From NCBI GenBank assembly GCA_003132205.1, contig PKWY01000047.1, forward strand, positions 2,690-66,689: a stretch of 64,000 bases of DNA, written 5' to 3'. Positions 53,678 to 64,000 of the stretch are shown piece after piece (the stretch's first letter is position 1; each line of letters opens with the position of its first letter). The notes below the pieces were generated by a model. The model saw only the letters and a program-made list of their open reading frames with translations. It was not told the DNA's origin and did not search any database. The position numbers and the translations under genes are program-made. Origin of the DNA: Acidimicrobiaceae bacterium. Its GTDB lineage: Bacteria; Actinomycetota; Acidimicrobiia; Acidimicrobiales; RAAP-2.

Positions 53678-53753
53678 ACGCGCAGATGTCGCGCTGTAAC
53701 CGTAACGCAATCTAATGACGGGTGGAACTACCTGTCTTCGTACGTTCACTAAC

Positions 53754-53759
53754 TAGGCT
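53754..53759 (+). promoter_or_regulatory. -10 box, leaderless promoter of NlpC/P60 hydrolase gene
   Basis: TAGGCT lies 6 nt before the ATG at 53766. Confidence 0.5.
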
Positions 53760-53765
53760 GAATGC

Positions 53766-54935
53766 ATGATTCGCGTGCGTCGTCGGGGCACGACTCGATC
53801 AATTCCCCTGTTGGTAATGGCCGCCGTGGTTATTGGCGCCCTGATGCTGCCGGCGGCGGCCCAGGGCCAAACCATCGCCCAGACCCAACAGGAGATAGCC
53901 AACCTCTCCGCCGAACTCTCCCAACAGGAGAAGACCAGCGAGATAACGGCAAATGCCTACGACGCCGCCAAGTCAGACCTCGTCACCTTGAACATCAACA
54001 TCGCCAATCTCCAGGCCAAGGAAGTCAAAACACGCGCGTCCATCAAGAAGACCTCCGCGCAGCTGGTGACCGCGGTGGTGCGCGCCTACGTCGACGGCGC
54101 GGCCGACGCGCAGATACTCTCGCTGTTCAATCAAAACGTGACCCAGAGCGACGCCCGCACCGTCTACGAGAACCAGGTGATTGGCGATCTCAACAAACTC
54201 CGCAACACGCTCGAGTCTGAGAAGAAGTCACTCGACACGACCATCGCCGACGTCGCCGCCCAGCGATCGAAGGTCCAGCAGCAAGAGATCAACATGCAGA
54301 ACCTCCTCGCGCAGAACGTGCAGAATGAGAACGCCACGCGCTCCACGCTCAACGAGGTGACGGCGAAACTCAAGACCGAGATCATCGCCTACGAGATAAA
54401 GGTCGGCGTGATCGCGGCGAAGGAGCACAACCTCTCCGGCGAAGCCTCCGCCGTGGCCGCCGCTTCAGCCGTCGGCGGCCAGTCCGCCGCCAACCTCGTC
54501 ATCGCCGCCATCCAGGCCGCCACTCCCCCGGTCATCACCGGAACGGCCGCGGGCTCGGCCCAAGGGCTCGCGGCCCTCAAATGGGCAAAGAGCCAGATCG
54601 GCGTCCCTTACGTCTGGGGCGGCGAGACGCCCGGCGTCGGATTCGACTGCTCGGGACTCGTCCAGTGGGCCTGGGCCAAGGCCGGCTTCACTATTCCTCG
54701 CACTACCGAAGAGCAGTACTCTGCACTGCGCCATATTCCGCTCAGCCAGCTCCAACCAGGCGACCTTCTCTTCTACTACAACCTCGACGGCGACCGCCAG
54801 GTCGACCACGTCGTGATGTACGCCGGCAGTGGCAACTGGGGCACGGACACGATCATCGCCGCCGCCCACACGGGCACCAACGTCAGCTTGGCGCCGATCT
54901 TCACCTTCGGTCTGACTGGTGCAGCTCGGCCGTAA
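53766..54935 (+). CDS. Secreted NlpC/P60 peptidoglycan hydrolase, RipA-like
   Basis: A 389-residue secreted peptidoglycan endopeptidase. A signal peptide (IPLLVMAAVVIGALMLPAAA) is followed by a long coiled coil (about 35-230), then the catalytic domain (about 270-389) with the Cys in GFDCSGLVQWAW, His in VDHVVMYAG and a second His in AAHTG. This is the RipA/PcsB-type layout, in which the coiled coil controls activity during cell division. The short low-complexity Ala/Ser stretch links the parts. Stop codon TAA is immediately followed by the GTG of the next gene. Confidence 0.9.
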   Translation: MIRVRRRGTTRSIPLLVMAAVVIGALMLPAAAQGQTIAQTQQEIANLSAELSQQEKTSEITANAYDAAKSDLVTLNINIANLQAKEVKTRASIKKTSAQLVTAVVRAYVDGAADAQILSLFNQNVTQSDARTVYENQVIGDLNKLRNTLESEKKSLDTTIADVAAQRSKVQQQEINMQNLLAQNVQNENATRSTLNEVTAKLKTEIIAYEIKVGVIAAKEHNLSGEASAVAAASAVGGQSAANLVIAAIQAATPPVITGTAAGSAQGLAALKWAKSQIGVPYVWGGETPGVGFDCSGLVQWAWAKAGFTIPRTTEEQYSALRHIPLSQLQPGDLLFYYNLDGDRQVDHVVMYAGSGNWGTDTIIAAAHTGTNVSLAPIFTFGLTGAARP

Positions 54936-55877
54936 GTGAGAATCTGTACCATCGAACTCTCAATTATCATCCCCGCGTACAACGAAGCCGCTCGCCTGGC
55001 GAATGGCTACGAGCGTCTGCGTCCGGTGCTCGATGAGATGGACCTGGCGACGACCGAGATCGTCGTCATCGACGACGGATCGGCCGACTCGACCTTGAAG
55101 GCGGCGCACGACGTCTACGGCCACCTTCCCGAGACCTTGTTCGTCCAGCAGCCCCGCAACTTCGGCAAAGGTGCCGCGGTGCGCCTCGGCATCGCGCTCG
55201 CGCGGGGCGCCAACGTCATCGCCGCCGACGCCGACATGGCGATCGACCCGTCGCACTTCCCGGAGATAGTCAGCGCCCTCAAGGACAGCCCGCTCGCTCC
55301 CGGTTCGCGCACCAGCGACGGGCGGATCAGCTACGAATCTGCGCTTCGCACGATCGCCGGCGGCGCCTTTCACCAGCTCGTTCGCCACTACGCCCGCACT
55401 GACGTGCGCGATACCCAGTGCGGCTGCAAGGGCTTCCAGCTCGGGCCCGCCCGCGTGCTGGGGCTGCTCGGGATGATCGACGGCTTCGCCTACGACGCCG
55501 AGATCTTCTTCCTCGCCGACCAGCTGGGCCTCGGGGTCCACCCCGTTCCCGTCGAGTGGGACGACGTGGGCGGCTCGTCTGTGAAGGTGAGCCGGGTTTC
55601 GTTCAACATGCTGAGGGACCTGCGCCACCTGTCAAGGACCCACTACGAGAATCCCGTCGTCGAGTTCGCAGCCGACGCCGACGCGCGCGCGATCGGCCTG
55701 GCCGCCCGCCAGGCCCGCGTCCAGGGTCTGGCCATAGCCAGGGGGGAAAGCAACGCGCTACTCGTGCTGCCCAGGGACGGCGCGCTCGCCGGGCTCGCCA
55801 TCGCCGAGGCGCTGCACGGGACGCTTCGAACCACGGGCCTGGACGAACTTCGAGACAGGACCTACGAGGCCGTTTAG
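54936..55877 (+). CDS. GT2 family glycosyltransferase (polyprenyl-phosphate hexose synthase-like)
   Basis: A 313-residue GT2 with ELSIIIPAYNEAARLANG, EIVVIDDGSADSTLKAA, GKGAAVRLGIALARG, ADADMAIDPSHFP and the DTQCGCKGFQLGPARVL block, as in dolichyl/polyprenyl-phosphate glucose or mannose synthases. The product FAYDAEIFFLADQLG region supports this. It would make a lipid-linked sugar donor for membrane glycosyltransferases such as the YfhO-like and PTPS-related proteins. GTG 54936 directly follows the NlpC/P60 stop. The 3' end overlaps the convergent GNAT gene by 4 bp. Confidence 0.85.
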   Translation: MRICTIELSIIIPAYNEAARLANGYERLRPVLDEMDLATTEIVVIDDGSADSTLKAAHDVYGHLPETLFVQQPRNFGKGAAVRLGIALARGANVIAADADMAIDPSHFPEIVSALKDSPLAPGSRTSDGRISYESALRTIAGGAFHQLVRHYARTDVRDTQCGCKGFQLGPARVLGLLGMIDGFAYDAEIFFLADQLGLGVHPVPVEWDDVGGSSVKVSRVSFNMLRDLRHLSRTHYENPVVEFAADADARAIGLAARQARVQGLAIARGESNALLVLPRDGALAGLAIAEALHGTLRTTGLDELRDRTYEAV

Positions 55878-56503
55878 TCGCTGTCTGGCAACAGCCAGTT
55901 CGCCACGAGCTCGGGAGCGCGGTCGCTCCACTCTTCGGCGGTGATGGCGTAACGGGCGTGGTCCTCCCAGGCGCCGTCGATCTCCAGGTACCTCTCCGCC
56001 ACGCCCTCGAAGCGCAGTCCGAGTTTCTCCACCACCCGGCGTGACGGGGCGTTGCGCGGGATGATGTTGATCTCGATGCGATGCAGGCGAAGCGACTCGA
56101 ACGCGTAGTGCATCATCGTCACGACCGCCTCGGGCATGAGGCCCCTGCCCGCCGCCGCCTCGTCGATCCAGTAGCCGATGTAGGCGGACTGCAGCGGTCC
56201 GCGCTGAATGTTTGACAGGGTGATCTCACCCACGAAGCGCCCCTGCAAGAAGATCCCGAACCCGAAGCCGGTGCCCATCTGGCGCTCGCGTTCGCGAATG
56301 GCGCAGCGGCTCACGAAGCTTCGCTGATCCTCGGCGAGGTGCGCCGAGTGCGCCGAGCGGGGTTCCCACTTCAACAGCCAGTCGTGGCAACGCTCGCGCA
56401 CCTCGTACCAGCCCTCGTAGTCCTGCTCGGTCATGGTGCGAAGCAGCACGCGCCGCCCGTGCAGCGAAATTGGCGAATAGATGGAACTACGCGTCGTCAC
56501 CAT
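55874..56503 (-). CDS. GNAT N-acetyltransferase (RimJ/RimL-like)
   Basis: A 209-residue acetyltransferase of the RimJ/RimL type: VLLRTMTEQDYEGWYEVR, FGIFLQGRFVGEITLSNI, AYIGYWIDEAAAGRGLMPEA (acetyl-CoA pyrophosphate loop, with the R-G-x-G pattern), HRIEINIIPRNAPSRRVVEKL. It probably acetylates an N-terminal amine or a small molecule. ATG 56503 has a palindromic GGAGGAGTCCTC-like sequence just upstream. Monocistronic. Confidence 0.87.
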   Translation of the reverse strand: MVTTRSSIYSPISLHGRRVLLRTMTEQDYEGWYEVRERCHDWLLKWEPRSAHSAHLAEDQRSFVSRCAIRERERQMGTGFGFGIFLQGRFVGEITLSNIQRGPLQSAYIGYWIDEAAAGRGLMPEAVVTMMHYAFESLRLHRIEINIIPRNAPSRRVVEKLGLRFEGVAERYLEIDGAWEDHARYAITAEEWSDRAPELVANWLLPDSD

Positions 56504-56553
56504 GGAGGAGTCCTCACCCCTCCATAGTTACAGGATTTGCCAGTTGTCGCACA

Positions 56554-57474
56554 CTACGGCAGGAGCGACAGCGTAATGCCGTCGAGGATGTCGTTCTCCG
56601 AGCTCAGGAGTTCGTTTGCGTGGAGGCGCTCCATCACCGCATCGAGCACGTACAGCCCCGCGGTCAGAACGTCCTCGCGGCCAGCGACCATGCCGGGGCG
56701 CGCGAGTCGCTCCTGGGGAGTTTCACGGCCAAGGGTGTCGCGCCACTCGTCGACCGTCTCTTTCGTGATCACACGGTGATGCACGGCGTTTCGGTCGTAA
56801 GTGACGAGTCCGGCGTCCAACTGGGCGAGCGTCGCCACCGTTCCGGCGAGACCGATCAGGCGAACGTTGCCCACCAGCTCCTCGAACACGGGCTCGGCCT
56901 TCCACGCCTTCTCGAGCTCGCCCGCGATCATGGTCCGAGCGGCGGCGTCGCTGTCGGGCCTCACGACGCCGCTGCCGAGCGCCCGTTCGGTCACCCGCAC
57001 GCACCCCAGCTGCATCGAGTAACTGTGCATCGTGTCGTGAAGGACTACGGCCAGTTCGGTCGATCCCCCGCCGATGTCGATGATCAGCGTGGGGCGCACG
57101 TCCGGCGCCAGGTCGGCGGTCGCCCCCGAGTAGGACAACGTCGCCTCCTCATTCCCGGTGAGTATCCTCGCCTCGACACCGGTGATGTCGTGCGCCCGTT
57201 GGAGGAACTCGGGTCCGTTGGTCGCGTCGCGCACCGCCGAGGTCGCGACCAGCAGCCCACGTTGGACTTCGAGCTCGTCCATGTAGGCGCGGTACTCGCC
57301 CAGCACGTCGTAGGAGCGCTGCAATGCCTCGCGGGTGAGCGTGCCCGACGAGTCAACCCCTTGGCTGAGCCGCGTGATGCGCATCTCGCGACGCAGCGCC
57401 ACGTTGGACGAGCTCGCGATCAGGAGTCGCGTGGAGTTGCTGCCGCAGTCGAGGGCGGCGACGACGTCAGCCAC
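56554..57474 (-). CDS. ppx: Ppx/GppA phosphatase (exopolyphosphatase)
   Basis: A 306-residue member of the ASKHA fold: VAALDCGSNSTRLLIA, ATSAVRDATNGPEFL, LTGNEEATLSYSGA, IIDIGGGSTELAV and LAGTVATLAQLD. It hydrolyses polyphosphate or guanosine pentaphosphate. The two-domain short form lacks the HD domain of longer enzymes. GTG 57474 overlaps the DUF501 gene by 8 bp. Last gene of the mfd-to-ppx series (matching Rv1026 in M. tuberculosis). Its partner in polyphosphate turnover may be the PPK2 at 29945. Confidence 0.9.
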   Translation of the reverse strand: MADVVAALDCGSNSTRLLIASSSNVALRREMRITRLSQGVDSSGTLTREALQRSYDVLGEYRAYMDELEVQRGLLVATSAVRDATNGPEFLQRAHDITGVEARILTGNEEATLSYSGATADLAPDVRPTLIIDIGGGSTELAVVLHDTMHSYSMQLGCVRVTERALGSGVVRPDSDAAARTMIAGELEKAWKAEPVFEELVGNVRLIGLAGTVATLAQLDAGLVTYDRNAVHHRVITKETVDEWRDTLGRETPQERLARPGMVAGREDVLTAGLYVLDAVMERLHANELLSSENDILDGITLSLLP

Positions 57475-57948
57475 GAACGTCCTCGATCACCAATTCGGGC
57501 AGGCCCACCGCATCCGCGACCAGGGCACCGACCGGATCATCGGCCCCGACAAGGAAATTCGCCATGTGGGCGTGCAGGCACTTGATGCCGACCCTCGTGC
57601 CGCCGACCCCGCCCGACGCCTGGACACCACTGGTACGCACCGTCGCCGCTTGGCGACGCTTCTGGTACTCGTCGTGGGTGCGCTGCAGGGCTTCAGCGTC
57701 CACCATCTCCTCGAATCGGTGCACCCCCCCGTTGCTCTCGAGCCGGCTCACGGCGTCGTGCAGTTCCGAGTCCACCAGCCAGTACAGGGTCGGCATCGGG
57801 GTCCCGTCGCGCAGGTGAGGCTCGTTCTCGATGACGACGGGGCGGCCGTCGCTTCGCCGCACGACGACGGCGCAACGTCCCGAAAGCGCACGCCCTAGGA
57901 GTTCCTCCACCGCGGCGAGGTCATCGGGTGACGCATCGTGGAATGTGC

Positions 57949-57952
<4 letters not shown>
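57467..57952 (-). CDS. DUF501 protein
   Basis: A 161-residue DUF501 member, unknown function, matching the Rv1025-type gene in order and sequence features: AVEELLGRALSGRCAVVVRR, PVVIENEPHLRDGTPMPTLYWL, VHRFEEMVDAEALQ and CLHAHMANFLVGADDPVG. TTG 57952 is chosen because it overlaps the upstream stop as TTGA, the same style as its neighbours. Frames extend upstream but without family similarity. Confidence 0.85.
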
Positions 57953-59710
<1,758 letters not shown>

Positions 59711-59726
59711 CTAGGCCTCAAGGCTA

Positions 59727-61133
59727 CTAGCCGGACGATGATTGCCCTTTTGAGCGTTCCTCGATGGTCCGTATCTCTTCGCGCAGGTGTCGCGCCCTCT
59801 CTCGAAGCACTCCTTCGAGGTCGACGCCCGCCCACTGCGCGGCACCCAGCAGCGACACGAGCGCGTCGCCCCACTGGGTCGCGACGTCCGACGACGACTC
59901 CGAGTCGTCGGCGCTCGCGCCCGCGAATGGGATTTCGCCAAGGGCGCGCACCGCGCTGTCGCGCGCATCCCTGCCGCTCAGCGGTGCCTGGTCGACGAGC
60001 GCGGCCTTGCGCAGGAGCTTCGCGTAGAGGGTGAGCGCGGGCAACTGCCACGCGATGCCGTCGGTGATGCTTTCGCGACCCTTCTCCTTCTTCTTCAGCA
60101 CCTCCCAACGAGAGGCCACGTCGTTCGATCCGCTCACCTGGACGTCGCCAAAGACGTGCGGGTGGCGGTACGTCAACTTGTCGCGCACCGCATCGGCGAT
60201 GGTGGCGAAGTTGAACAAGCCTTCTTCGTCGCCCAGCTCCGCGTGAAAGACGATCTGGAAGAGAAGATCGCCGAGCTCCTCTTCCACGTGGGCGACCGCC
60301 TCGTCGCTCGGCTCGGCGCCCTCGCCGGCCCGCACGAATGCCTCGAGGGCGTCGATCGTTTCGTACGCCTCTTCCAGGAGATGACGGGTGAGCGAGGCGT
60401 GGGTCTGCTCCTGGTCCCACGGGCACTCGGCGCGAAGCCGGCGCATGAAACTCACGAGGTCGTCCATTGCCTCGCCAGCCGTTCTCAGGCCTTCCACCCA
60501 GAGCGACGTCAGGTGATCGGCGTCTTCGAAGGTCACGAGCTCGCTCGCGGGCATCTCGGCGATGACCTGGTCGCTGAGTCCCAGGTGGTGCAGCACCGTC
60601 ACGATGGTGTGCGCCGGCAACCGGTCGGCGACGCTCGCCATGACCTCGGGCGCGTAGGTCTGCAGTATCAGCAGCGGTCCCGGACCGCGCAGCGGCTCAC
60701 TCGACCCGAGCGCGTCCACGATGCGCAGCCCGACCGACATGGGATCGCGGCCGAGCGCCGCGCACGCGACGTCGATCACCGACACGGCGGGCTCGCAGAC
60801 CGTGCGGACGTTCGGATTCATTCGAAGCAGCTCGACGGTGCGTTCGGCGACGACCGGCGAGCCCGGAACGACGTACACGACCTCGCCGTTCGGCGACGTG
60901 GTGGCGAGGCCCACGAGATCCTCCACGATCCTCGCGTACAGCTCCTCGAACGAGTCGGCTTCCTCGTACCACTGGTCGTAACTCGCCACGTCGCCCAGTT
61001 GGCCGGCGCCGGGGTGCACGCGGGTGCGAAGCCGCACCACCGGTGACTCCCTGATCAGCCGAAGCGACCGCTGGGTCGCTAGGCCGAGATCACCCGGTCC
61101 GAGTCCGACGACGCGAACCGTTGGCTGATTCAC
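59727..61133 (-). CDS. mazG: MazG nucleotide pyrophosphohydrolase with N-terminal tetrapyrrole methylase-like domain
   Basis: A 468-residue two-domain protein. The first about 210 residues look like a tetrapyrrole (corrin/porphyrin) methylase domain (RVVGLGPGDLGLATQRSL, VVYVVPGSPVVAERTVE). Then come MazG parts: FMRRLRAECPWDQEQTHASL, LLEEAYETIDAL and VEEELGDLLFQIVFHAEL with the metal-binding Glu/Asp. A similar fusion is seen in Bacillus YabN. The enzyme hydrolyses NTPs to NMPs. GTG 61133 overlaps the upstream stop by GTGA. Confidence 0.9.
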   Translation of the reverse strand: MNQPTVRVVGLGPGDLGLATQRSLRLIRESPVVRLRTRVHPGAGQLGDVASYDQWYEEADSFEELYARIVEDLVGLATTSPNGEVVYVVPGSPVVAERTVELLRMNPNVRTVCEPAVSVIDVACAALGRDPMSVGLRIVDALGSSEPLRGPGPLLILQTYAPEVMASVADRLPAHTIVTVLHHLGLSDQVIAEMPASELVTFEDADHLTSLWVEGLRTAGEAMDDLVSFMRRLRAECPWDQEQTHASLTRHLLEEAYETIDALEAFVRAGEGAEPSDEAVAHVEEELGDLLFQIVFHAELGDEEGLFNFATIADAVRDKLTYRHPHVFGDVQVSGSNDVASRWEVLKKKEKGRESITDGIAWQLPALTLYAKLLRKAALVDQAPLSGRDARDSAVRALGEIPFAGASADDSESSSDVATQWGDALVSLLGAAQWAGVDLEGVLRERARHLREEIRTIEERSKGQSSSG

Positions 61134-62215
61134 TTATACGTTGTCGCCGAGGGCGTCGAGAGGACCTTCGCCGCATTCACGTTCGACGTGCTCGGCAACG
61201 CGTTCGCGAACACCGACGGGCCCGAGGACCCGAGCCCCCATTTACCGAAGGCGGGATTGATGCTCACGGCGGCCGCGTAGAGGACTCCCTCTTCCTGGTT
61301 CTTCGCGTTCGTCGCGTTGAGCGTCTCGATGTCGGAGAGCACCGCGTTCGCGGCGTCCGCGAACGGGGTCACCGTCCGGCTGGTGGGGGCCACGAAGAGC
61401 GCGTACTCACCCCCGTTGTAGTTGATGACCTGGTAGTTCTTCGGGAAGGTGTTGAGCGGCGTGTTGGCGACATCGGTTCGAACGCTCGAGAAGGAACTGC
61501 TGCTCGGCACGTAGCAGCCGTAGGCGCCGCCCTTCTGGCCCGAGGAGTCCGACGAGAACTGCTTCGCCAGTTGCGCGACCGTCTCGCCCTTCGCCTGGGC
61601 GGCGCTGAACGCGCTCAGGCTCGACGGCGACACCAACGCGATGCTCACGCAGAGCGTGTCGTACAGGTCGACGTGCGAGGCGTAGTAGGCCTTGAGCGAC
61701 GAGAGGGTGACCGGGATCGTGCCGTCGAGGCGACTCACGTAGTAGGTCGAGGTGGCCTGGTCCTGGATCTGGGCGCTGCGCATCTCGGCTGGCATGTCGG
61801 CTACCGCTTGCGCGGACGTTCCCGGGCACGACAGGTTGGCGGACTTCGCCGCGCTGGTCAACTCACCTTCGAGCGACAGCTTCGCCTGGGCCAGGTCGAG
61901 AGCGCTCGGCGTGTACTTGAAGTACTTCTTCACGTACTGGCTGATCGCCAGTCCCTCCACGCGCAGGTTCGCCCACTCGGCGGCCGACGCGCTCGTGATC
62001 GTCGGCGAGCCCGCGCCGGGCGCGAAGGTCTCGTGGCCGAGCGCCTCCATGAAGCACTGGAGCGTCGGCGTCGTAGAGATGGCCTTCAGTTCACTGGTGA
62101 ACGAGGAGTTGGAGACCTTGAGCCCGCTCACCGCGATCGCCGAAGTGTTGCTGGTGAGTCCGTAGGCGGTGGCTCCGAGTAGGGCAACGACGAGCAAGGC
62201 AATGAGACGGCGCAT
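61130..62215 (-). CDS. SurA/PpiC-like secreted foldase domain protein
   Basis: A 361-residue exported protein: MRRLIALLVVALLGATAYGL is a signal peptide or anchor, followed by a SurA N-terminal-like helical region and a parvulin-like part (TLCVSIALVSPSSLSAFSAAQ, KGETVAQLAKQFSSDSSGQK and GGAYGCYVPS). Parvulin catalytic residues are not certain, so it may be a chaperone only. It has a leaderless promoter. It separates mfd and mazG, which in M. tuberculosis are adjacent. Confidence 0.75.
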   Translation of the reverse strand: MRRLIALLVVALLGATAYGLTSNTSAIAVSGLKVSNSSFTSELKAISTTPTLQCFMEALGHETFAPGAGSPTITSASAAEWANLRVEGLAISQYVKKYFKYTPSALDLAQAKLSLEGELTSAAKSANLSCPGTSAQAVADMPAEMRSAQIQDQATSTYYVSRLDGTIPVTLSSLKAYYASHVDLYDTLCVSIALVSPSSLSAFSAAQAKGETVAQLAKQFSSDSSGQKGGAYGCYVPSSSSFSSVRTDVANTPLNTFPKNYQVINYNGGEYALFVAPTSRTVTPFADAANAVLSDIETLNATNAKNQEEGVLYAAAVSINPAFGKWGLGSSGPSVFANALPSTSNVNAAKVLSTPSATTYK

Positions 62216-62221
62216 TATCCA

Positions 62222-62227
62222 ATGCTA
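62222..62227 (-). promoter_or_regulatory. -10 box, leaderless promoter of SurA-like gene
   Basis: TAGCAT (minus strand) lies 6 nt before the ATG at 62215. Confidence 0.5.
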
Positions 62228-62238
62228 CCGACTTCGAA

Positions 62239-64000
62239 CTAAGGGACTACCGACTCGGCGACGAGCTCGCGAAGCAACGCGAGCAGCGCCCTCGGTGACG
62301 CGGCGTCGACGTCGACATCGATGCGGAACTCCTTCGAGCCCTCGTCGTAGGCGCGCGAGCCGTACTTGCGACGCACGCGCATTTGCTGGCTGAGCGTGAG
62401 ATCGAGCGGGCCCATCTTCACGGTGGGCCTCGAGCGCACCCCGACCCTCGCGGGCAGGACCGAGAGCGACGTGACGCCGAGTTCGAGGCAGTGGAGTCGA
62501 AGCTCCCCCAGGTCCAAGAGTCCTTCGGCGGCCTTGGGCAGCGGCCCGTAGCGGTCGATCCACTCCGTACGAAGATCGAGGAGCTCTTCCATCGAGGAGA
62601 CCCCGGCGAGACGGCGGTAGGCCTCGAGTCGGGCGTCGTCGGCTTCGACGTAGTCCTTCGGCAGATGGGCCTCACCCGGAACGTCGAGGTGCACAGTGAC
62701 GATCTCGGGCGTGACGAAGCCCTTCGCGTCCGCCACCGCCTCGGCGACGAGCTGGACGTAGAGGTCGTAGCCGACCGCCGCGACCGGACCCGACTGGTCG
62801 TGGCCGAGCAGGTTCCCAGCCCCCCGGATCTCGAGATCGCGCATGGCGATCTTGAAGCCGCTGCCGAGCGCGGTGTTGTCGCCAATGGTGCGCAGCCTCT
62901 CGAAGGCGGTCTCGGACAGCACCTGGTCGGCCGGGTGGAACAGATAGGCGTAGGCACGCTGTCCGCTGCGCCCGACCCGTCCGCGCAGCTGGTGCATCTG
63001 GCCGAGACCCAGTCGATCGGCCCGGTCGACGATCAAGGTGTTCACCGACGGCAGGTCGATGCCTGATTCGACGATCGTCGTGCAGACGAGCACGTCGAAT
63101 CTGCGTTCCCAGAAGTCGATCATCACCCGCTCGAGGGTGCCTTCATCCATCTGGCCGTGCGCGACGGCGATGCGCGCGTCGGGGACCAGTTGGCCCAACC
63201 TTCTCGCCACCACGTCGATATCAGCGACCCGGTTGTGGACGAAGAAGACCTGTCCTTCTCGAAGCAGTTCGCGACGGATCGCCTCGACGACCGCGGGCTC
63301 GCCGTACTCGCCGACGTGCGTGAGGATCGGGCGCCGGTCAGCCGGCGGGGTGGTCACCATCGAAAGGTCGCGAATCCCGGCGAAAGCCATCTCGAGGGTC
63401 CGAGGGATCGGACTCGCGCTGAGCGTCAGCACGTCGACGCCCACCGAACGCGCCTTGATGGCCTCCTTGTGGCTGACCCCGAAGCGCTGCTCCTCGTCGA
63501 CGACCAGAAGACCGAGATCCTTGAAGACCACGTTCTCCGACAGGAGGCGATGGGTGCCGATCACCACGTCGATGGTGCCGTCCTTCAGCCCCTGCACGGT
63601 CTGCTTGGCCTCGGCGTCGTCGACGAAGCGGCTGAGCAGGGCCACCTTCACGGGAAAGCCGGCGTAGCGGTCGGTGAAGGTGGCGAAATGCTGGCTCGCG
63701 AGCAGGGTCGTCGGCACGAGGACTGCCGCCTGCTTGTTGTCCTGCACGGCTTTGAAGACGGCCCGCACGGCAATCTCGGTCTTGCCGAAGCCCACGTCCG
63801 CGCACACCAGCCGGTCCATTGGCCTCGCCATCTCCATGTCCGCCTTCACGTCGTCGATGGCTTGGGCCTGGTCGGGCGTGAGCGTGTAGGGGAACAACGC
63901 CTCCATCTCGCGCTGCCACGTGGTGTCGGGGCTGAAGGCGAAGCCCCTCGCCACCGAGCGCTGACGGTAGAGGTCGACCAGCTCCTGGGCGACGAGGAAC
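62239..64000 (-). CDS. mfd: Transcription-repair coupling factor Mfd, C-terminal part
   Basis: The C-terminal 586 or so residues of Mfd, truncated by the window edge (the reading frame is open through base 64000). It contains the RecG-like helicase: DVGFGKTEIAVRAVFKAV (Walker A), VVDEEQRFGV (DEEQ box), TLSASPIPRTLEMA, ESGIDLPSVNTLIVDRADRLG and QLRGRVGRSGQRAYAYL, then the C-terminal TRCF domain. Mfd frees RNA polymerase stalled at DNA damage and recruits UvrA. The N-terminal UvrB-like and RNA polymerase-binding parts would lie to the right. 23 bp separate it from the SurA-like gene, which has its own promoter. Confidence 0.95.
   Translation of the reverse strand, partial: FLVAQELVDLYRQRSVARGFAFSPDTTWQREMEALFPYTLTPDQAQAIDDVKADMEMARPMDRLVCADVGFGKTEIAVRAVFKAVQDNKQAAVLVPTTLLASQHFATFTDRYAGFPVKVALLSRFVDDAEAKQTVQGLKDGTIDVVIGTHRLLSENVVFKDLGLLVVDEEQRFGVSHKEAIKARSVGVDVLTLSASPIPRTLEMAFAGIRDLSMVTTPPADRRPILTHVGEYGEPAVVEAIRRELLREGQVFFVHNRVADIDVVARRLGQLVPDARIAVAHGQMDEGTLERVMIDFWERRFDVLVCTTIVESGIDLPSVNTLIVDRADRLGLGQMHQLRGRVGRSGQRAYAYLFHPADQVLSETAFERLRTIGDNTALGSGFKIAMRDLEIRGAGNLLGHDQSGPVAAVGYDLYVQLVAEAVADAKGFVTPEIVTVHLDVPGEAHLPKDYVEADDARLEAYRRLAGVSSMEELLDLRTEWIDRYGPLPKAAEGLLDLGELRLHCLELGVTSLSVLPARVGVRSRPTVKMGPLDLTLSQQMRVRRKYGSRAYDEGSKEFRIDVDVDAASPRALLALLRELVAESVVP

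Noticed and set aside
59787..61046. A 419-codon plus-strand frame over mazG
   Set aside because: It has no recognisable motif and is antisense to an intact MazG protein.

Overview
The window is high-GC bacterial chromosome with dense coding, frequent GTG/TTG starts and many 4-base stop/start overlaps. Three features point to an actinomycete: coenzyme F420 synthesis genes (cofD, cofE) alongside luciferase-like oxidoreductases, a RipA-like NlpC/P60 hydrolase, and the block mfd - mazG - eno - ftsB-like - DUF501 - ppx, which matches Mycobacterium tuberculosis Rv1020-Rv1026. An archaeal-type riboflavin synthase and very common leaderless promoters make a deep actinobacterial branch such as Acidimicrobiia a reasonable guess; that placement is inference.

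Layout. 1-8653: 5' end of a Na+/Ca2+ exchanger-family gene (cut by the window edge), a secernin-like C69 hydrolase with a GH13 glucosidase, glutamate decarboxylase, a Tat-exported berberine-bridge-type flavoprotein, and a RidA / small membrane protein / GYD-domain group. 8747-14107: an ABC-2 exporter pair, a methyltransferase, 1.3 kb with no recognisable gene, and a secreted protein. 14367-20036: a PAS-PAS-GGDEF-EAL c-di-GMP protein and an aminotransferase - SCP2 - APC permease operon. 20259-25414: a luciferase-like oxidoreductase, an NTF2-like protein, an atypical SDR, a truncated ABC ATPase and a second APC permease. 25644-33583: a two-domain GT2, a YfhO-like membrane protein, PPK2, an F420-type LLM enzyme, a frameshifted archaeal-type riboflavin synthase and a thiolase.

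33616-53561 is mainly an envelope polysaccharide region: phosphomannomutase, GDP-mannose pyrophosphorylase, a GDP-6-deoxy-hexose reductase, three GT-B-type transferases, a giant GT2 with DUF5719, and a PTPS-related membrane protein. FtsH and cofD-cofE sit among them. 53604-64000 holds an unusual tRNA, the NlpC/P60 hydrolase, another GT2, a GNAT enzyme and the mfd-to-ppx block, with mfd running off the right edge.

How they fit. ManB and ManC would make GDP-mannose, the reductase would turn the keto intermediate into a deoxysugar (the dehydratase is not in the window), and the glycosyltransferases would consume these donors. CofD/CofE would supply F420 for the LLM enzymes, and riboflavin synthase feeds FMN/FAD. 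PPK2 and Ppx handle polyphosphate. Glutamate decarboxylase, a class III aminotransferase and two amino-acid permeases suggest amino-acid/GABA turnover. The clearest new observations are a recurring TANNNT box 6-7 nt before the start codon of 12 genes (leaderless transcription), a short-variable-loop tRNA with anticodon UAA, a one-base frameshift in riboflavin synthase, and an SDR that has lost its whole catalytic triad.
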